From an uncultured Hyphomicrobiaceae bacterium (lineage in GTDB: Bacteria > Pseudomonadota > Alphaproteobacteria > Rhizobiales > CALHAX01), in contig CALHAX010000039.1 of the NCBI GenBank assembly GCA_937931785.1, positions 1 to 64,000 of the forward strand: 64,000 nt of DNA, given 5' to 3'. Below the pieces are notes generated by a model. The model ran no database searches. It had not been told where the DNA came from and saw only the letters and a list, made by a program, of their open reading frames with translations. How positions within the stretch are numbered: position 1 is the stretch's first letter; each line of letters opens with the position of its first letter. This document shows, piece after piece, positions 48,149 to 58,370 of this stretch. Made by a program: the position numbers and the translations under genes.

Positions 48149-49057
48149 CTAGCCGCCTTCAGCCATCAGGGCTTCACGGGCAGATGCAAGCCGGGCTGTC
48201 TCGTCCTCAGACAATTCGGGATATTGAAGATCCAGTTCATCGAGGCGGTCAACGATGATCCGGCTGACCAATGCCCGCATGACGTCCTTGTTGTCTGCCG
48301 GAATGATGTACCACGGGGCGTGTTCCGTGCTGGTTTCGGTTAGCATATCGTTGAACGCCTCTGTGTAGGCATCCCAGTGACCGCGCTCCCCAAGATCGGA
48401 ATGCGAAAACTTCCAGTTCTTCTTTTCTTCATCCAGACGTTTGAGAAAACGGTTTTTCTGTTCCTCTTTGGAAACGTTGAGGAAGAATTTGATAACAACC
48501 GTACCGTTGCGCGTGAGGTGACGCTCGAATCCATTGATGTCCTCGTAGCGTTCTTTCCAGATGTCGTTGGTGATAAGTGGTTTGGGAATGTTTTGCCCAT
48601 CCAGAAATTCCGGATGTACACGTACGACGAGTACTTCCTCATAGTGTGAGCGGTTGAAAATTCCGATACGCCCGCGTTCCGGAACGGCTTTCCAGCAGCG
48701 CCACAGGAAGTTGTGATCCAGCTCTTCCTTGGATGGGGCCTTGAAGGAGAAGACCTGACAGCCTTGCGGGTTGACGCCACTCATGACGTGTTCGATCGTA
48801 CTGTCCTTACCGGCGGCATCCCGGCCCTGGAAAATGATCAGAAGCGAATAGCGGTTGTCCGCATAGAGCAACTCCTGCGCTTCCGCCAATTCCTTGCGAC
48901 GCGTCTTTAAAATCTTTTTGGCCTGATCATGAAGCTTGTCGATACCGAAGGATTCAAGTTCCGGATCGTCTTTCCATTCAGGATTGAAGAGCGTCATGTC
49001 GAGTGGCTTGCCCGGCGTCACAAGAAACGGTTCTGTCGAGAATTTTGGCTTACCCAT
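48149..49057 (-). CDS. Polyphosphate kinase 2 family protein
   Basis: SLLIIFQGRDAAGKDSTIEHVMSGVNPQGCQVFSFKAPSKEELDHNFLWRCWKAVPERGRIGIFNRSHYEEVLVVRVHPE; likely ATG 49057. Confidence 0.92.
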   Translation of the reverse strand: MGKPKFSTEPFLVTPGKPLDMTLFNPEWKDDPELESFGIDKLHDQAKKILKTRRKELAEAQELLYADNRYSLLIIFQGRDAAGKDSTIEHVMSGVNPQGCQVFSFKAPSKEELDHNFLWRCWKAVPERGRIGIFNRSHYEEVLVVRVHPEFLDGQNIPKPLITNDIWKERYEDINGFERHLTRNGTVVIKFFLNVSKEEQKNRFLKRLDEEKKNWKFSHSDLGERGHWDAYTEAFNDMLTETSTEHAPWYIIPADNKDVMRALVSRIIVDRLDELDLQYPELSEDETARLASAREALMAEGG

Positions 49058-49185
49058 TAATTCGGCCTCCCTAGCATTTTGAAGACCGTGGCGGGGGGGA
49101 CACGGATCGGTCAAGTGAAAAGACCTTTTGTGCACTGTGGTTCGCCGATGTAACTGAAGAAAGAATTGTAACGGGGAGAGACGGC

Positions 49186-50712
49186 GTGGCACGACGCGGA
49201 CGGCAAAGAGGGACGGCGAGCGGTACGGATGCGGCAACGTTGATACAACGGCCCTGGCAGCAACTGCGCAACCCATTTCCGCCCATCGACGTACTGAGTG
49301 CGGAGGATGTTGAGCGGATACATGACGCGTCGATGACGATTCTCGAAGATGTTGGGATGCGTATTCTTGATGTCGAGGCGCGGCGTATTCTGGAAATTGC
49401 CGGGTTTCGTCATGATGCGGATGAGGAACTGATCCGGTTTGATCGCGACGGAGTCATGGAGCTGGTGGCGCAGGCGCCAGCAATTGCAACGGTTCGAGGT
49501 TACGATCCGACGAAGCGTGTCGAGATGGGCGGCAATGCCGTCGCATTTGCAGCACTCGGTGGCGCACCGTTTTTTTCCGATCTTGAGGGGGGGCGACGAC
49601 CGGGCACCCTGGCCGATCTGGAGAAACTCCTGAAGCTGACGCACACGTTCAACGTCCTGCATATCTCTGGGGGGTCCTCTGTCGAGCCGCAGGATGTTCC
49701 GGTGCCGATCCGGCATCTGGAGTTTTTCCTGAAATGTGCTTTGACAACTGACAAGCCGTGGAAGCCGCAAGGACCTGGTGCGACGCGGGCGCGAGATGCT
49801 CTCGCGATGGCGCGTATTCTCTATCAGACGGACGATGAAGGTTTGGCCGCTGATCCGATATATTTTATCAACACGAACACCAACACGCCGCTCGTGCTAG
49901 ATGGTGAGATTGCGCAAAGTACAATGATTTACGCCAGAGCCGGGCAGCCGATTTGCGTCACACCGTTCACGCTATCGGGGGCCATGGCGCCTGCGACGCT
50001 GGCCGGGGCGCTGGCATTGCAGAATGCGGAAACGCTCGCTTGTTGTGCGCTTGTGCAGGCCATCAGGCCGGGCTGTCCGTATCTCTATGGCTCGTTTACG
50101 TCCAACGTGGACATGCGGACCGGTTCTCCTGCTTTCGGAACACCGGAATACGCGCAGGCGGCGCAGGCGTCGGGGCAACTGGCGCGTCGTTATAACCTCC
50201 CCTGGCGGTCGAGCAATGCAAATGCATCGTGTGCGCCGGATGCGCAGGCGGCCTACGAAAGCCAGATGTCGATGTGGGGGGCGTTGACCGGACATGTCAG
50301 TGTTCTGAACCATGCAGCCGGGTGGCTTGAAGGGGGGCTGGTTGCCTCAATGGAGAAATTTGTCTTCGATATTGAAATGTTGCAGATGATGGCGGCGTGG
50401 TTGTCGCCCATCGAAGTGAACGACGATACTTTAGGCCTTGACGCTGTACGTGATGTTGGTCCCGGAGGACATTATTTCGGAACAGCGCATACACTCGAAC
50501 GCTACAAGACCGCGTTCTATGAACCTTTGCTCAGTGATTGGTCGAATTTTGAAAACTGGACAGACGCCGGTGCGCGTGACGCAACCGTGCGAGCGAATGG
50601 AATCTGGAAGCAGGCACTTGAGGCGTATGTCGCACCGGATATCGATGCGGGTGTTGCAGACGAATTACGGGACTATGTGGCACGCCGGAAACGGGAAATT
50701 CTGGTGGGGTGA
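49186..50712 (+). CDS. Trimethylamine methyltransferase (MttB) superfamily protein, no internal amber codon
   Basis: 508 aa MttB-like: INTNTNTPLVLDGEIAQSTMIYARAGQPICVTPFTLSGAMAPATLAGALALQNAETL; C-terminal GPGGHYFGTAHTLERYKTAFYEPLLSDWSNFENW. Confidence 0.85.
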   Translation: MARRGRQRGTASGTDAATLIQRPWQQLRNPFPPIDVLSAEDVERIHDASMTILEDVGMRILDVEARRILEIAGFRHDADEELIRFDRDGVMELVAQAPAIATVRGYDPTKRVEMGGNAVAFAALGGAPFFSDLEGGRRPGTLADLEKLLKLTHTFNVLHISGGSSVEPQDVPVPIRHLEFFLKCALTTDKPWKPQGPGATRARDALAMARILYQTDDEGLAADPIYFINTNTNTPLVLDGEIAQSTMIYARAGQPICVTPFTLSGAMAPATLAGALALQNAETLACCALVQAIRPGCPYLYGSFTSNVDMRTGSPAFGTPEYAQAAQASGQLARRYNLPWRSSNANASCAPDAQAAYESQMSMWGALTGHVSVLNHAAGWLEGGLVASMEKFVFDIEMLQMMAAWLSPIEVNDDTLGLDAVRDVGPGGHYFGTAHTLERYKTAFYEPLLSDWSNFENWTDAGARDATVRANGIWKQALEAYVAPDIDAGVADELRDYVARRKREILVG

Positions 50713-50718
50713 GTGATC

Positions 50719-51852
50719 TCAGATAAGCTTTGCCGCGTATGCGGCGATTGACAATGAGGAGGTCAGACCCGGAGACTCTATCCCGAACAACTGCACAAGC
50801 CCTGGTATGCCATGGTCCGAGGGGGCAAGGATCATGAAGTCGGCCAAAGGCTCTCCCGGAGGTGTGATGCGGGGGCGGATGCCGCATGTGTCTGGTTGCA
50901 GACTGCCATCCTTCAGGCCGGGCCAGAAATTACGGATCGCGCTTTCGAATGCCGGGATCCATGACGGGTCATTGCTATAATCGAGATTGTGCCCCTCCAT
51001 GGGGATCAGGTTTGGACCAAACGTCACTCGCCCGCCGATGTCCCGCACATAGTGGACACCAAGAAACCCCGCCTCGGGCATCGGGTAGATCAATCTCTCG
51101 AATGGTGCTTTGCTACCCGTGAGAGAAAAATAACACCCTTTTGCAAGATGCTGAGGTGGGATTTTTTCCTTGTCGAAACCGTCGATATTGCGAGCGACGT
51201 CCCAAGCCCCGTGGCCTGCAGCATTGATCAGATTTGTGCATGACAATTCGGTGCGACCGGCGTCCCCGATCTGCAGCGCAAACCCTGCCTGGCATAGGCG
51301 CACATGTTCGAGGGGGGAGAGAACGGCAATAGCAGCGCCCTCTGCTTCCGCTTCGCCGCGCAACGCCGTCATCAGTGCGGCTGCGTCTACAATGCCTGTC
51401 GATGGGGACAGTATCGCACCATGACAGTGGAGTTCAGGTTCCCATGCCATGGCATCTTTTGCGCTGACCATGCGGAGATCCGTGACACCGTTTGCGTGCC
51501 CTCTGTCATGCAATGCCTTCAATGTGGGCAACTGAACGGGATCTGTTGCGACGATCAGTTTTTCGATCCGGTCGTGATCGACATGCCGGGTGCGACAAAA
51601 ATCATAGAGTCTGCGATTCCCGTCGACACAGAATTTCGCGCGCACCGAACCTTCGGGATAGTACATGCCCGCATGGATCACCTGGCTGTTGCGCGCGCTG
51701 GTGTGATGTCCGCCTGCGTCTTCCGCTTCGAGAATCAGGACCTCGTGACCTGAGCGCGCGAGCTCGCGGGCAATGGCGAGGCCAATGACGCCACTTCCGA
51801 CGACAACGGTCTGGACGTGATATTCAACCGTCATTACTGGGCCCATCTTCAT
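50719..51852 (-). CDS. FAD-dependent oxidoreductase (L-2-hydroxyglutarate oxidase/DAO-like)
   Basis: VVVGSGVIGLAIARELARSGHEVLILEAEDAGGHHTSARNSQVIHAGMYYPEGSVRAKFCVDG. Confidence 0.85.
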   Translation of the reverse strand: MKMGPVMTVEYHVQTVVVGSGVIGLAIARELARSGHEVLILEAEDAGGHHTSARNSQVIHAGMYYPEGSVRAKFCVDGNRRLYDFCRTRHVDHDRIEKLIVATDPVQLPTLKALHDRGHANGVTDLRMVSAKDAMAWEPELHCHGAILSPSTGIVDAAALMTALRGEAEAEGAAIAVLSPLEHVRLCQAGFALQIGDAGRTELSCTNLINAAGHGAWDVARNIDGFDKEKIPPQHLAKGCYFSLTGSKAPFERLIYPMPEAGFLGVHYVRDIGGRVTFGPNLIPMEGHNLDYSNDPSWIPAFESAIRNFWPGLKDGSLQPDTCGIRPRITPPGEPLADFMILAPSDHGIPGLVQLFGIESPGLTSSLSIAAYAAKLI

Positions 51853-51950
51853 CGGGTTGTGGTGTGATGTTGGGATATGGATACGCTGAGTGAGCCGGGG
51901 TAATCAATTCTTACAGTGCCACATGTAATTCTGTTCGATTTGTTGGGTTG

Positions 51951-53714
51951 TCATGACTTCGAAAGCCAGCTTGTTGTGGCAGCGTGGATCATGCCCTGCA
52001 CGGCGTTGCTGGCATGTTCGTTTGCCAGCGTGGTGAGTGAGATCCCTGCGTTGTTGTTGATTGTCGGATCAGCACCCTTGGTGAGTAGTGTTTCTACAAC
52101 TGCAGCCCGGTCGTTCAGCACCGCATAGACGATGGGTGTCATCCAGTCGTTCGATGTTTCAGTGCTTTTCGGTGGGCGGACCTCTGCGAATGTCATGTTG
52201 ACCGTGTTGGGTGTTGCAGAGAGATGTGCGGTGAGTCGCTTGAGGTTGCCGCGTGCTGCTGCAGTAAAGATGTCCATATCGGCCTGATCCAGAATGGCGA
52301 TAATGCGCTCGTGGCCTGCGTGCAGAGCCCATCCGACCGGGGGAGCCAAATGGTACGCGTCACGCTGCTTTGCGTCTGCTCCTGCGTCCAGGAGAAGTTG
52401 CACGATCTCGGGATTGTCGTTGAGGGCGGCTTCATGAAGTGGCGTTCGCGCGCACGGTTGGTTCAGGTTGAAGTCCAGTGCAATCATGGTTTGGAGCGCG
52501 ACGATGTTCTCCAGTTTCGCGGCGTCGCAGAGGAGTTCGTTCTGGCGAGGGGGGGCTTGTGACGTGAGTTCAGGGTTTATGGCGAGAATTGAGCGTGCCT
52601 CTTCGGTGTTGCCAGTCATGCAGGCAGCGTCAAACCGGTCACTGGGTGAGAGCGCTGGCGTATCTGCACCAGCGGCGCGCAATGCGTCGGCAATCTGTGT
52701 CTGACCGTGGAGGACGGCGGCCTGCCAGGGCGTCTTGCCCTTGGTGCGCGTATCATATGTGTCGTCGGGTTTGTTGAGATCTGCACCGTGGTCGATCAGA
52801 AGTTGTGCACGTTCCGTGAATCCACGGCGGATGGCATTCATCAGTTGAAAGTGCATGGTCTCGCTTGGGTGGGGAACGAGTTTGTCGTCCTCCATCAGAA
52901 ACCAGTTGTTCTTGTCCTTTGCACTCAAGCCGTATTCGAGAAGAAGTTCGAGACAGGTGTTGTTCGACGTGAAGCAACGATTGTATGCCGCCTGACTGTC
53001 GTTTGGACTTGCGCCACGCTCCAGCAGGGCGCGCGCAAACGGTACCATGTCCGCGTGTTCGGGCTGCTTTTCCGGCCCGCCTTCCCCTTCGCCGAAGACG
53101 CCTGTTAGTGCGGTAAACTTATACTGGCCGCCCCACATGTAGTGAGCGTTCGGGTTCGCGCCGCGTTCGAGCAGACGATGGGCAGCTGGGAACGATGACT
53201 GTCCGGGAAGGCGGGCGTAGGCTGCGTACATGATGGGCTCCCAATTGAAATATCCTCCTTTCTTGTCAATAAGGTCAGGGTTTTGATTGAGCCAGTCGTC
53301 GATTTTTCCTGCATCGCCGATTGCTGCTGCGGTGTAGATGCTTTCGGTCCGGATTTCGGGATGGGCTTTTAGAAGGTCTTGTGCCTGGTCTAAGCGGGAC
53401 GCGCCGCTGTCGGCAACGGGGCTGTAAACGACTGTGACAAGATCGAGGAAACGATTGGCCCGTTGCTCAGCGCTCTCCACGTCTGGCGTGCCGCCTTCTA
53501 TGTGGGCCTTGAGTTTTGACCAGCTTGAGAAACCGAACTCGCGCGCAAGAACGAGATGCGCCTGCTGCAATTGAATAACACCTGGATTGCCGAAGTAGGG
53601 TCCAACCCGTTCGAGGGCTTGAGGCTCGCGGGCGTGGACTGACTTGAGCAGAGCTTTGGCCTGCTTCTTCAGGTTTACCAGATTCGGAGATGGGGGAAGA
53701 TTGTAGATCGGCAT
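51951..53714 (-). CDS. Ankyrin-repeat protein
   Basis: Multiple ANK repeats (TPLHEAALNDNPEIVQLLLDAGADAKQRD; TPIVYAVLNDRAAVVETLLTKGADPTIN). Confidence 0.88.
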   Translation of the reverse strand: MPIYNLPPSPNLVNLKKQAKALLKSVHAREPQALERVGPYFGNPGVIQLQQAHLVLAREFGFSSWSKLKAHIEGGTPDVESAEQRANRFLDLVTVVYSPVADSGASRLDQAQDLLKAHPEIRTESIYTAAAIGDAGKIDDWLNQNPDLIDKKGGYFNWEPIMYAAYARLPGQSSFPAAHRLLERGANPNAHYMWGGQYKFTALTGVFGEGEGGPEKQPEHADMVPFARALLERGASPNDSQAAYNRCFTSNNTCLELLLEYGLSAKDKNNWFLMEDDKLVPHPSETMHFQLMNAIRRGFTERAQLLIDHGADLNKPDDTYDTRTKGKTPWQAAVLHGQTQIADALRAAGADTPALSPSDRFDAACMTGNTEEARSILAINPELTSQAPPRQNELLCDAAKLENIVALQTMIALDFNLNQPCARTPLHEAALNDNPEIVQLLLDAGADAKQRDAYHLAPPVGWALHAGHERIIAILDQADMDIFTAAARGNLKRLTAHLSATPNTVNMTFAEVRPPKSTETSNDWMTPIVYAVLNDRAAVVETLLTKGADPTINNNAGISLTTLANEHASNAVQGMIHAATTSWLSKS

Positions 53715-53881
53715 GTGCGACCTCCTTTCAAACCGTCCGGTATCCGCACCCTCGGACCTGAAAAGAGGTTCGGTATGGGAGTGTCATCTTGTCAGGTGGG
53801 CTTGGCCCTGCCCGCGGATCGGGTGCCTCCTGAAGGCTCCACGAGCCTAGCAGGATTACGTGTTTTGGGACAAGGCGGGTT

Positions 53882-56800
53882 CTAAACGCGCTGCTCGTCA
53901 TGAGGTGTTTCGAGGGCCGCTTCAAGTGCGTCGTGAACGGTCTTTCGCGAGCGGGTCAATGGTGCGAGCCAGGCATAGAGCACCGGCGTGAGGAACAGTG
54001 TGAGAACGGATGAGAGGAGAAGGCCACCCATAATCACCGTGCCGATCGCAATCCGACTTTCGGCTCCGGCACCGCTCGCGAGTACGAGAGGCAGTGCACC
54101 AAAGATCGTCGAGACGACCGTCATGACGATTGCGCGCAGACGAATAACGCTCGCCTGGTGAACTGCCGTACGGGCATCGAGACCGGTTTCACGGAGCTGG
54201 TTTGCAAATTCAACAATCAGGATGCCGTTCTTCGCCATCAGGCCGATCAACAGCAATATACCTATCTGACTGAAGACGTTGATCGACAGCCCGGCGAACC
54301 AGAGCGCATAGACGGCACCGGCGATGGCGAGCGGAACGGACAAGAGAATGACGATCGGGTGAATAAAACTCTCAAACTGGGCGGCGAGCACGAGGAACAC
54401 AATCAGGATTGCAAGTCCGACCACGAACAGAACGCCGCCGGAACTGTTGCGAAATTCGCGTGATTGGCCATCCAGTGACAGGCGTGCTTCGGGTGGTAAG
54501 ATGTCGCGTGCTGTTGCTTCCATGTCGGCGATGGCTTTTCCAAGCGGATAGGAATCCGCCAATGCAGCGGTCAGTCGAATGGATGGCATGCGGGCGAAGC
54601 GACGAAGTGATGCGGATGCAGCGCCTTCAGTCTTGATGACAAGTGCGCTCAACGGGACAAGCGTTGTGCCGTCATTTGCCCGAACAAAAATACCGTCGAT
54701 GGCGTCGGGTGAAGTTCGGTCTTCGTCTGCAGCCTGAAGTACAACCGCGTATTCACGTCCACGATTGACGAACCGTGTGATTTCCCGTGATGCCAGCATT
54801 GTGCGCAGCGTTCCGGCGATAGTCTCCGCACTGACGCCGAGGTCGTTAGCCCGTTCACGATCAATCGACAGGGTGAGTTGCGGTTCGTTCTCATCGTAGT
54901 TCAGTTCCGCATTGCGCAGACCGCTGTTTTCCCGTGCTGCTGCGAGAAGTTGTTTCGCCCAGGTTTGTACGCTGGCGAAATCTGCACCACTTACGACAAT
55001 GCGAAGTGGCGAGCTGTTGCCGCGCAAACCGAGACCCGCCGGCGTAACGGGGAAGCCACGTGCGCCCGGAAGCCCGGTGATGCCCGGGATCAGACTGGAC
55101 GCGATTTCGCGGCTTGAGCGTTCACGATCTTCCCACCGTGTGAGGCGGATGACGAGAAATGAGCGGTGTGGGCGATTTCCCCATCCTGTGTAACCATAGA
55201 CTGTACGAAATTCACCTCGCTCGCGAAGCGGTCCCATCATTCCTTCGATCTTGCGTGCTTGCCTGTCCGTAAAGGTTTTCGTGCTACCAAGTGGCGCGGC
55301 GATGGGGACAAAAATCAAGCCGCGATCTTCTTTCGGAGCGAGTTCGCGCGGGAGAGACTGGAGGACCAGGTAGCTGGCGATTGCGATCAACCCACATGCG
55401 GCGACGACGATCAACGGCGCATCCAATGCCTTGTTCAGTAAACGTCCATAGGCTCCTGAAATACCTTTCGGTTGTGCTGCAAATTCTGTGTTGGCCAACG
55501 TTGATGAGCTTGGTCTTAGAAGTCGTGACGCCAGTGCCGGGCATGCTGTGAGTGCGACAAAGGTCGAAATGACAACGGCGGCGGCCATGACGAAGCCGAA
55601 TTCGACAAACAAGCGACCGACCTGTCCTTCAAGGAACGAAATCGGGACAAAAACAGCGACCAGGGTTACGGACGTTGCAATGATTGCGAACGTGACCTGA
55701 CGTCCGCCCCGTACGCCAGCAACGAGCGGTGTCTCGCCCATGTCGATGCGGCGCTGCACGTTCTCCAGCATGACGATCGCATCATCCACGACCAGGCCAA
55801 TGGCGAGCAGAAGCGCGAGCAAAGTCAGAACGTTGATGGAGAATCCCAGAATGGAAATAAATGCAAAGCAGCCGACCAGGGATACGGGAATTGTAATTGC
55901 AGGAATGATCGTTGCGCGCCAGGACCGCAGTCCCACCAGTATGACGAGAACCACAAGAACGAGGGAAATCATCAGGGCAATCACCACTTCGCGTAGCGAT
56001 GCCGCAATGTAGGTGGCGTCGTCGGACCCGATGTTGATTGTCATGCCTTCGGGCAATGTGGGGGTCAGTTTCGCGACCTCTGCGCGAACGGCCTTCGAGA
56101 TTGCCATCGTATTGGCCTGGGATTGCCTCAGGACCCCCATGCCAATGGCATCCTTGCCATCGACGCGTACAATGGTGTTTTCGTCTTCTATGCCCTGCTC
56201 GACCCTGGCGATGTCGCCTAGCCGTATCGTATAGCCCTCGGCCTCGGAGACGACGAGTTTGCGGAACTGCTCCATACTGGTTAGTCGTGTATCGAGACGC
56301 ACCAGCATTTGGCGCGTGACGGACTTGATGTTGCCGGCGGGCAGTTCGAGATTGTTACGCGTCAGGGCATCTTCCACGTCGCGGACCGTAATGCGTCGGG
56401 CCGCCATGGCTTTGCGGTCGAGCCAGATGCGTACAGCGAGGCGTCGCTTGCCGTAGATGTTCAGTCTGGCAACGCCATCGAGTGTGGCAATACGATCGTT
56501 GATGACGCGTTCCAGGTAGTCGGTGATTTCTGCCGTTGTGTGGCGGTCGCTTGTCACAGCCATCCAGATAACAGGGTCGCCATCGGCATCGCTTTTCACG
56601 ACTTGAGGATCGTCAGCATCCTCGGGGAGGCGTGAGCGCACACGGCCGACTGCGTCGCGAACATCGTTGGCCGCTTCATCGATATTGCGCGAGGTTTCGA
56701 ACTCGATACGTGTACGTGAACGCCCACGTCGGCTTTCCGAGCTGATGGTGCGGACGCCCGCAATACCCGAGACTGATCCTTCGATGATCTCGGCAATTTC

Positions 56801-56980
56801 GGTGTCGACAACCTGAGGTGAAGCGCCCGTGTATTGTGTCGTTACGGATACGACGGCGCGGTCTGCGTCCGGGAGTTCGCGAACCGGCAGTCCGAACACG
56901 CTGGACAGTCCGAATACGATAATCAACAGACTGGCAACTGCGGCCAGTACTGGTCTGCGGATGGCGAGTTCGGGTAGCAC
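53882..56980 (-). CDS. Efflux RND transporter permease subunit
   Basis: 1032 aa; AIRRPVLAAVASLLIIVFGLSSVFGLPVRELPDADRAVVSVTTQYTGASPQVVDTEIAEIIE; LLALLLAIGLVVDDAIVMLENVQRRI; IGILLLIGLMAKNGILIVEFANQ. Confidence 0.95.
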   Translation of the reverse strand: MLPELAIRRPVLAAVASLLIIVFGLSSVFGLPVRELPDADRAVVSVTTQYTGASPQVVDTEIAEIIEGSVSGIAGVRTISSESRRGRSRTRIEFETSRNIDEAANDVRDAVGRVRSRLPEDADDPQVVKSDADGDPVIWMAVTSDRHTTAEITDYLERVINDRIATLDGVARLNIYGKRRLAVRIWLDRKAMAARRITVRDVEDALTRNNLELPAGNIKSVTRQMLVRLDTRLTSMEQFRKLVVSEAEGYTIRLGDIARVEQGIEDENTIVRVDGKDAIGMGVLRQSQANTMAISKAVRAEVAKLTPTLPEGMTINIGSDDATYIAASLREVVIALMISLVLVVLVILVGLRSWRATIIPAITIPVSLVGCFAFISILGFSINVLTLLALLLAIGLVVDDAIVMLENVQRRIDMGETPLVAGVRGGRQVTFAIIATSVTLVAVFVPISFLEGQVGRLFVEFGFVMAAAVVISTFVALTACPALASRLLRPSSSTLANTEFAAQPKGISGAYGRLLNKALDAPLIVVAACGLIAIASYLVLQSLPRELAPKEDRGLIFVPIAAPLGSTKTFTDRQARKIEGMMGPLRERGEFRTVYGYTGWGNRPHRSFLVIRLTRWEDRERSSREIASSLIPGITGLPGARGFPVTPAGLGLRGNSSPLRIVVSGADFASVQTWAKQLLAAARENSGLRNAELNYDENEPQLTLSIDRERANDLGVSAETIAGTLRTMLASREITRFVNRGREYAVVLQAADEDRTSPDAIDGIFVRANDGTTLVPLSALVIKTEGAASASLRRFARMPSIRLTAALADSYPLGKAIADMEATARDILPPEARLSLDGQSREFRNSSGGVLFVVGLAILIVFLVLAAQFESFIHPIVILLSVPLAIAGAVYALWFAGLSINVFSQIGILLLIGLMAKNGILIVEFANQLRETGLDARTAVHQASVIRLRAIVMTVVSTIFGALPLVLASGAGAESRIAIGTVIMGGLLLSSVLTLFLTPVLYAWLAPLTRSRKTVHDALEAALETPHDEQRV

Positions 56981-58170
56981 TAGCTGCCGTCCTTCTTGTC
57001 TGCCCCGCCTCGTGATTTGCGGGGAAGTTCAGCGGTTGGTGTCGGCGTGACTGATTTCGAATTTAGATCAGATGGCTGGATTTTTATTCTCGCTCCATCT
57101 TTCAGGCGGTGTGTTCCCTCGCTGACCACCCGGTCACCGGATTTGGCACCAGACCTGATTTCGATCACTCCGTCGCGCCGTTGTCCTGTTTCGACTGGTT
57201 TCCTGGTCACGGCTTCTCCGTTTGCGTCGACCACATAGATGAATTTTCTATCGCCTTCCACGACGAGTGCTTCTTCGGGGATGGCCGGGCTCTGGCGTTC
57301 GTCAAGTTGCACGGTGAGGCGCATGAACATGCCGACCGGGAGTGCACCATCCTTGTTAGGAACGCGGACATGCACCTTGAATGCGCGACCGACGGGATCG
57401 ATACGTTTGTCAATTGCGACGACGGTGCCCTTGAATGTGCGGTTGGGAAATGCGGCACTTTCGGCTTTGACGGAGGAGCCTTTGCGAATGATTGGATAGA
57501 GGGACTCCGGCAAGCGTGTCTCTATTTCGATGGACGATACATCGTCGAGGGTCGTTAGCATAACGTCGGTGTCGACGCGCGCGCCAATGTCAATTTCACG
57601 CATGCCTGTACGCCCCGAAAAGGGGGCACGCACTATGCGGTCCGACAGTCGTCGTTTGGCCCGTATCCGCTCTGCTTTGGCAATCGCCTGCTTGGCTCGC
57701 AATTCAATCACGCGAGCTTCGGCAATGTTGCGCTGGCGGTACAACTTTTCCGCACGCTTGAGTGCGATGTTCGCTTCTTCCAGTTTGGAAATCGCCTCGG
57801 CCAGATCTGCTTGCTGGATTTCATCATCGAGTTTGGCGAGCACTGCACCGGTTTTTACAACACGGCCAGGTTCAATTGACAGCGCCGTGATGCGGCCAGA
57901 TGATGATGAAACGATATTGACGGACTGCAACGCGCGGGTGCTGCCAACTGCTTCAACCGTTTGGCGGAATGTTTTTGTTTCGATTTGTGCAACCAGAACG
58001 GGAGATGCGCGATCCCCGCGTGACTTACGACCGCCACCCTTGCTTTTTGCGCCCTTTACCGCGGCGTCGGTGGGTCCGCTGGCGGGCCAGATGCCAGCCT
58101 GGAAGGTGTAGCCCGCTGCGGCGATTGCGCCAAGAACAAGGACCACAAGCAATTGACGCAGAACGGGCAC
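56980..58170 (-). CDS. Efflux RND transporter periplasmic adaptor subunit
   Basis: Membrane-fusion protein pattern: VEAVGSTRALQSVNIVSSSSGRITALSIEPGRVVKTGAVLAKLDD, RAPFSGRTGMREIDIGARVDT; overlaps permease. Confidence 0.93.
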   Translation of the reverse strand: MPVLRQLLVVLVLGAIAAAGYTFQAGIWPASGPTDAAVKGAKSKGGGRKSRGDRASPVLVAQIETKTFRQTVEAVGSTRALQSVNIVSSSSGRITALSIEPGRVVKTGAVLAKLDDEIQQADLAEAISKLEEANIALKRAEKLYRQRNIAEARVIELRAKQAIAKAERIRAKRRLSDRIVRAPFSGRTGMREIDIGARVDTDVMLTTLDDVSSIEIETRLPESLYPIIRKGSSVKAESAAFPNRTFKGTVVAIDKRIDPVGRAFKVHVRVPNKDGALPVGMFMRLTVQLDERQSPAIPEEALVVEGDRKFIYVVDANGEAVTRKPVETGQRRDGVIEIRSGAKSGDRVVSEGTHRLKDGARIKIQPSDLNSKSVTPTPTAELPRKSRGGADKKDGS

Positions 58171-58370
58171 GGTTTGATAAACCTAAGGTGTGAGAGCAGA
58201 AACAACATCTATCGCGTAATCCGCCTGGAACGCCAACTCTACCCGGACTGTCGGGTTAACGCCACGAAAAGCGTTTTCGCGCTGGTCCCTCCAGGAGTTA
58301 CGTGATGAGGACAAACACTGTCGCACGTTGGTGTGCATTGTGTGGCGGGACGTTCAGGTCAGACGTCTTA

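Noticed and set aside
49186-50712. Pyrrolysine-containing MttB
   Set aside because: Continuous ORF with no in-frame amber codon; stop is a normal TGA.
58183-58200. cctaaggtgtgagagc as another element boundary
   Set aside because: Only the GGTGTG hexamer is shared; no further similarity.
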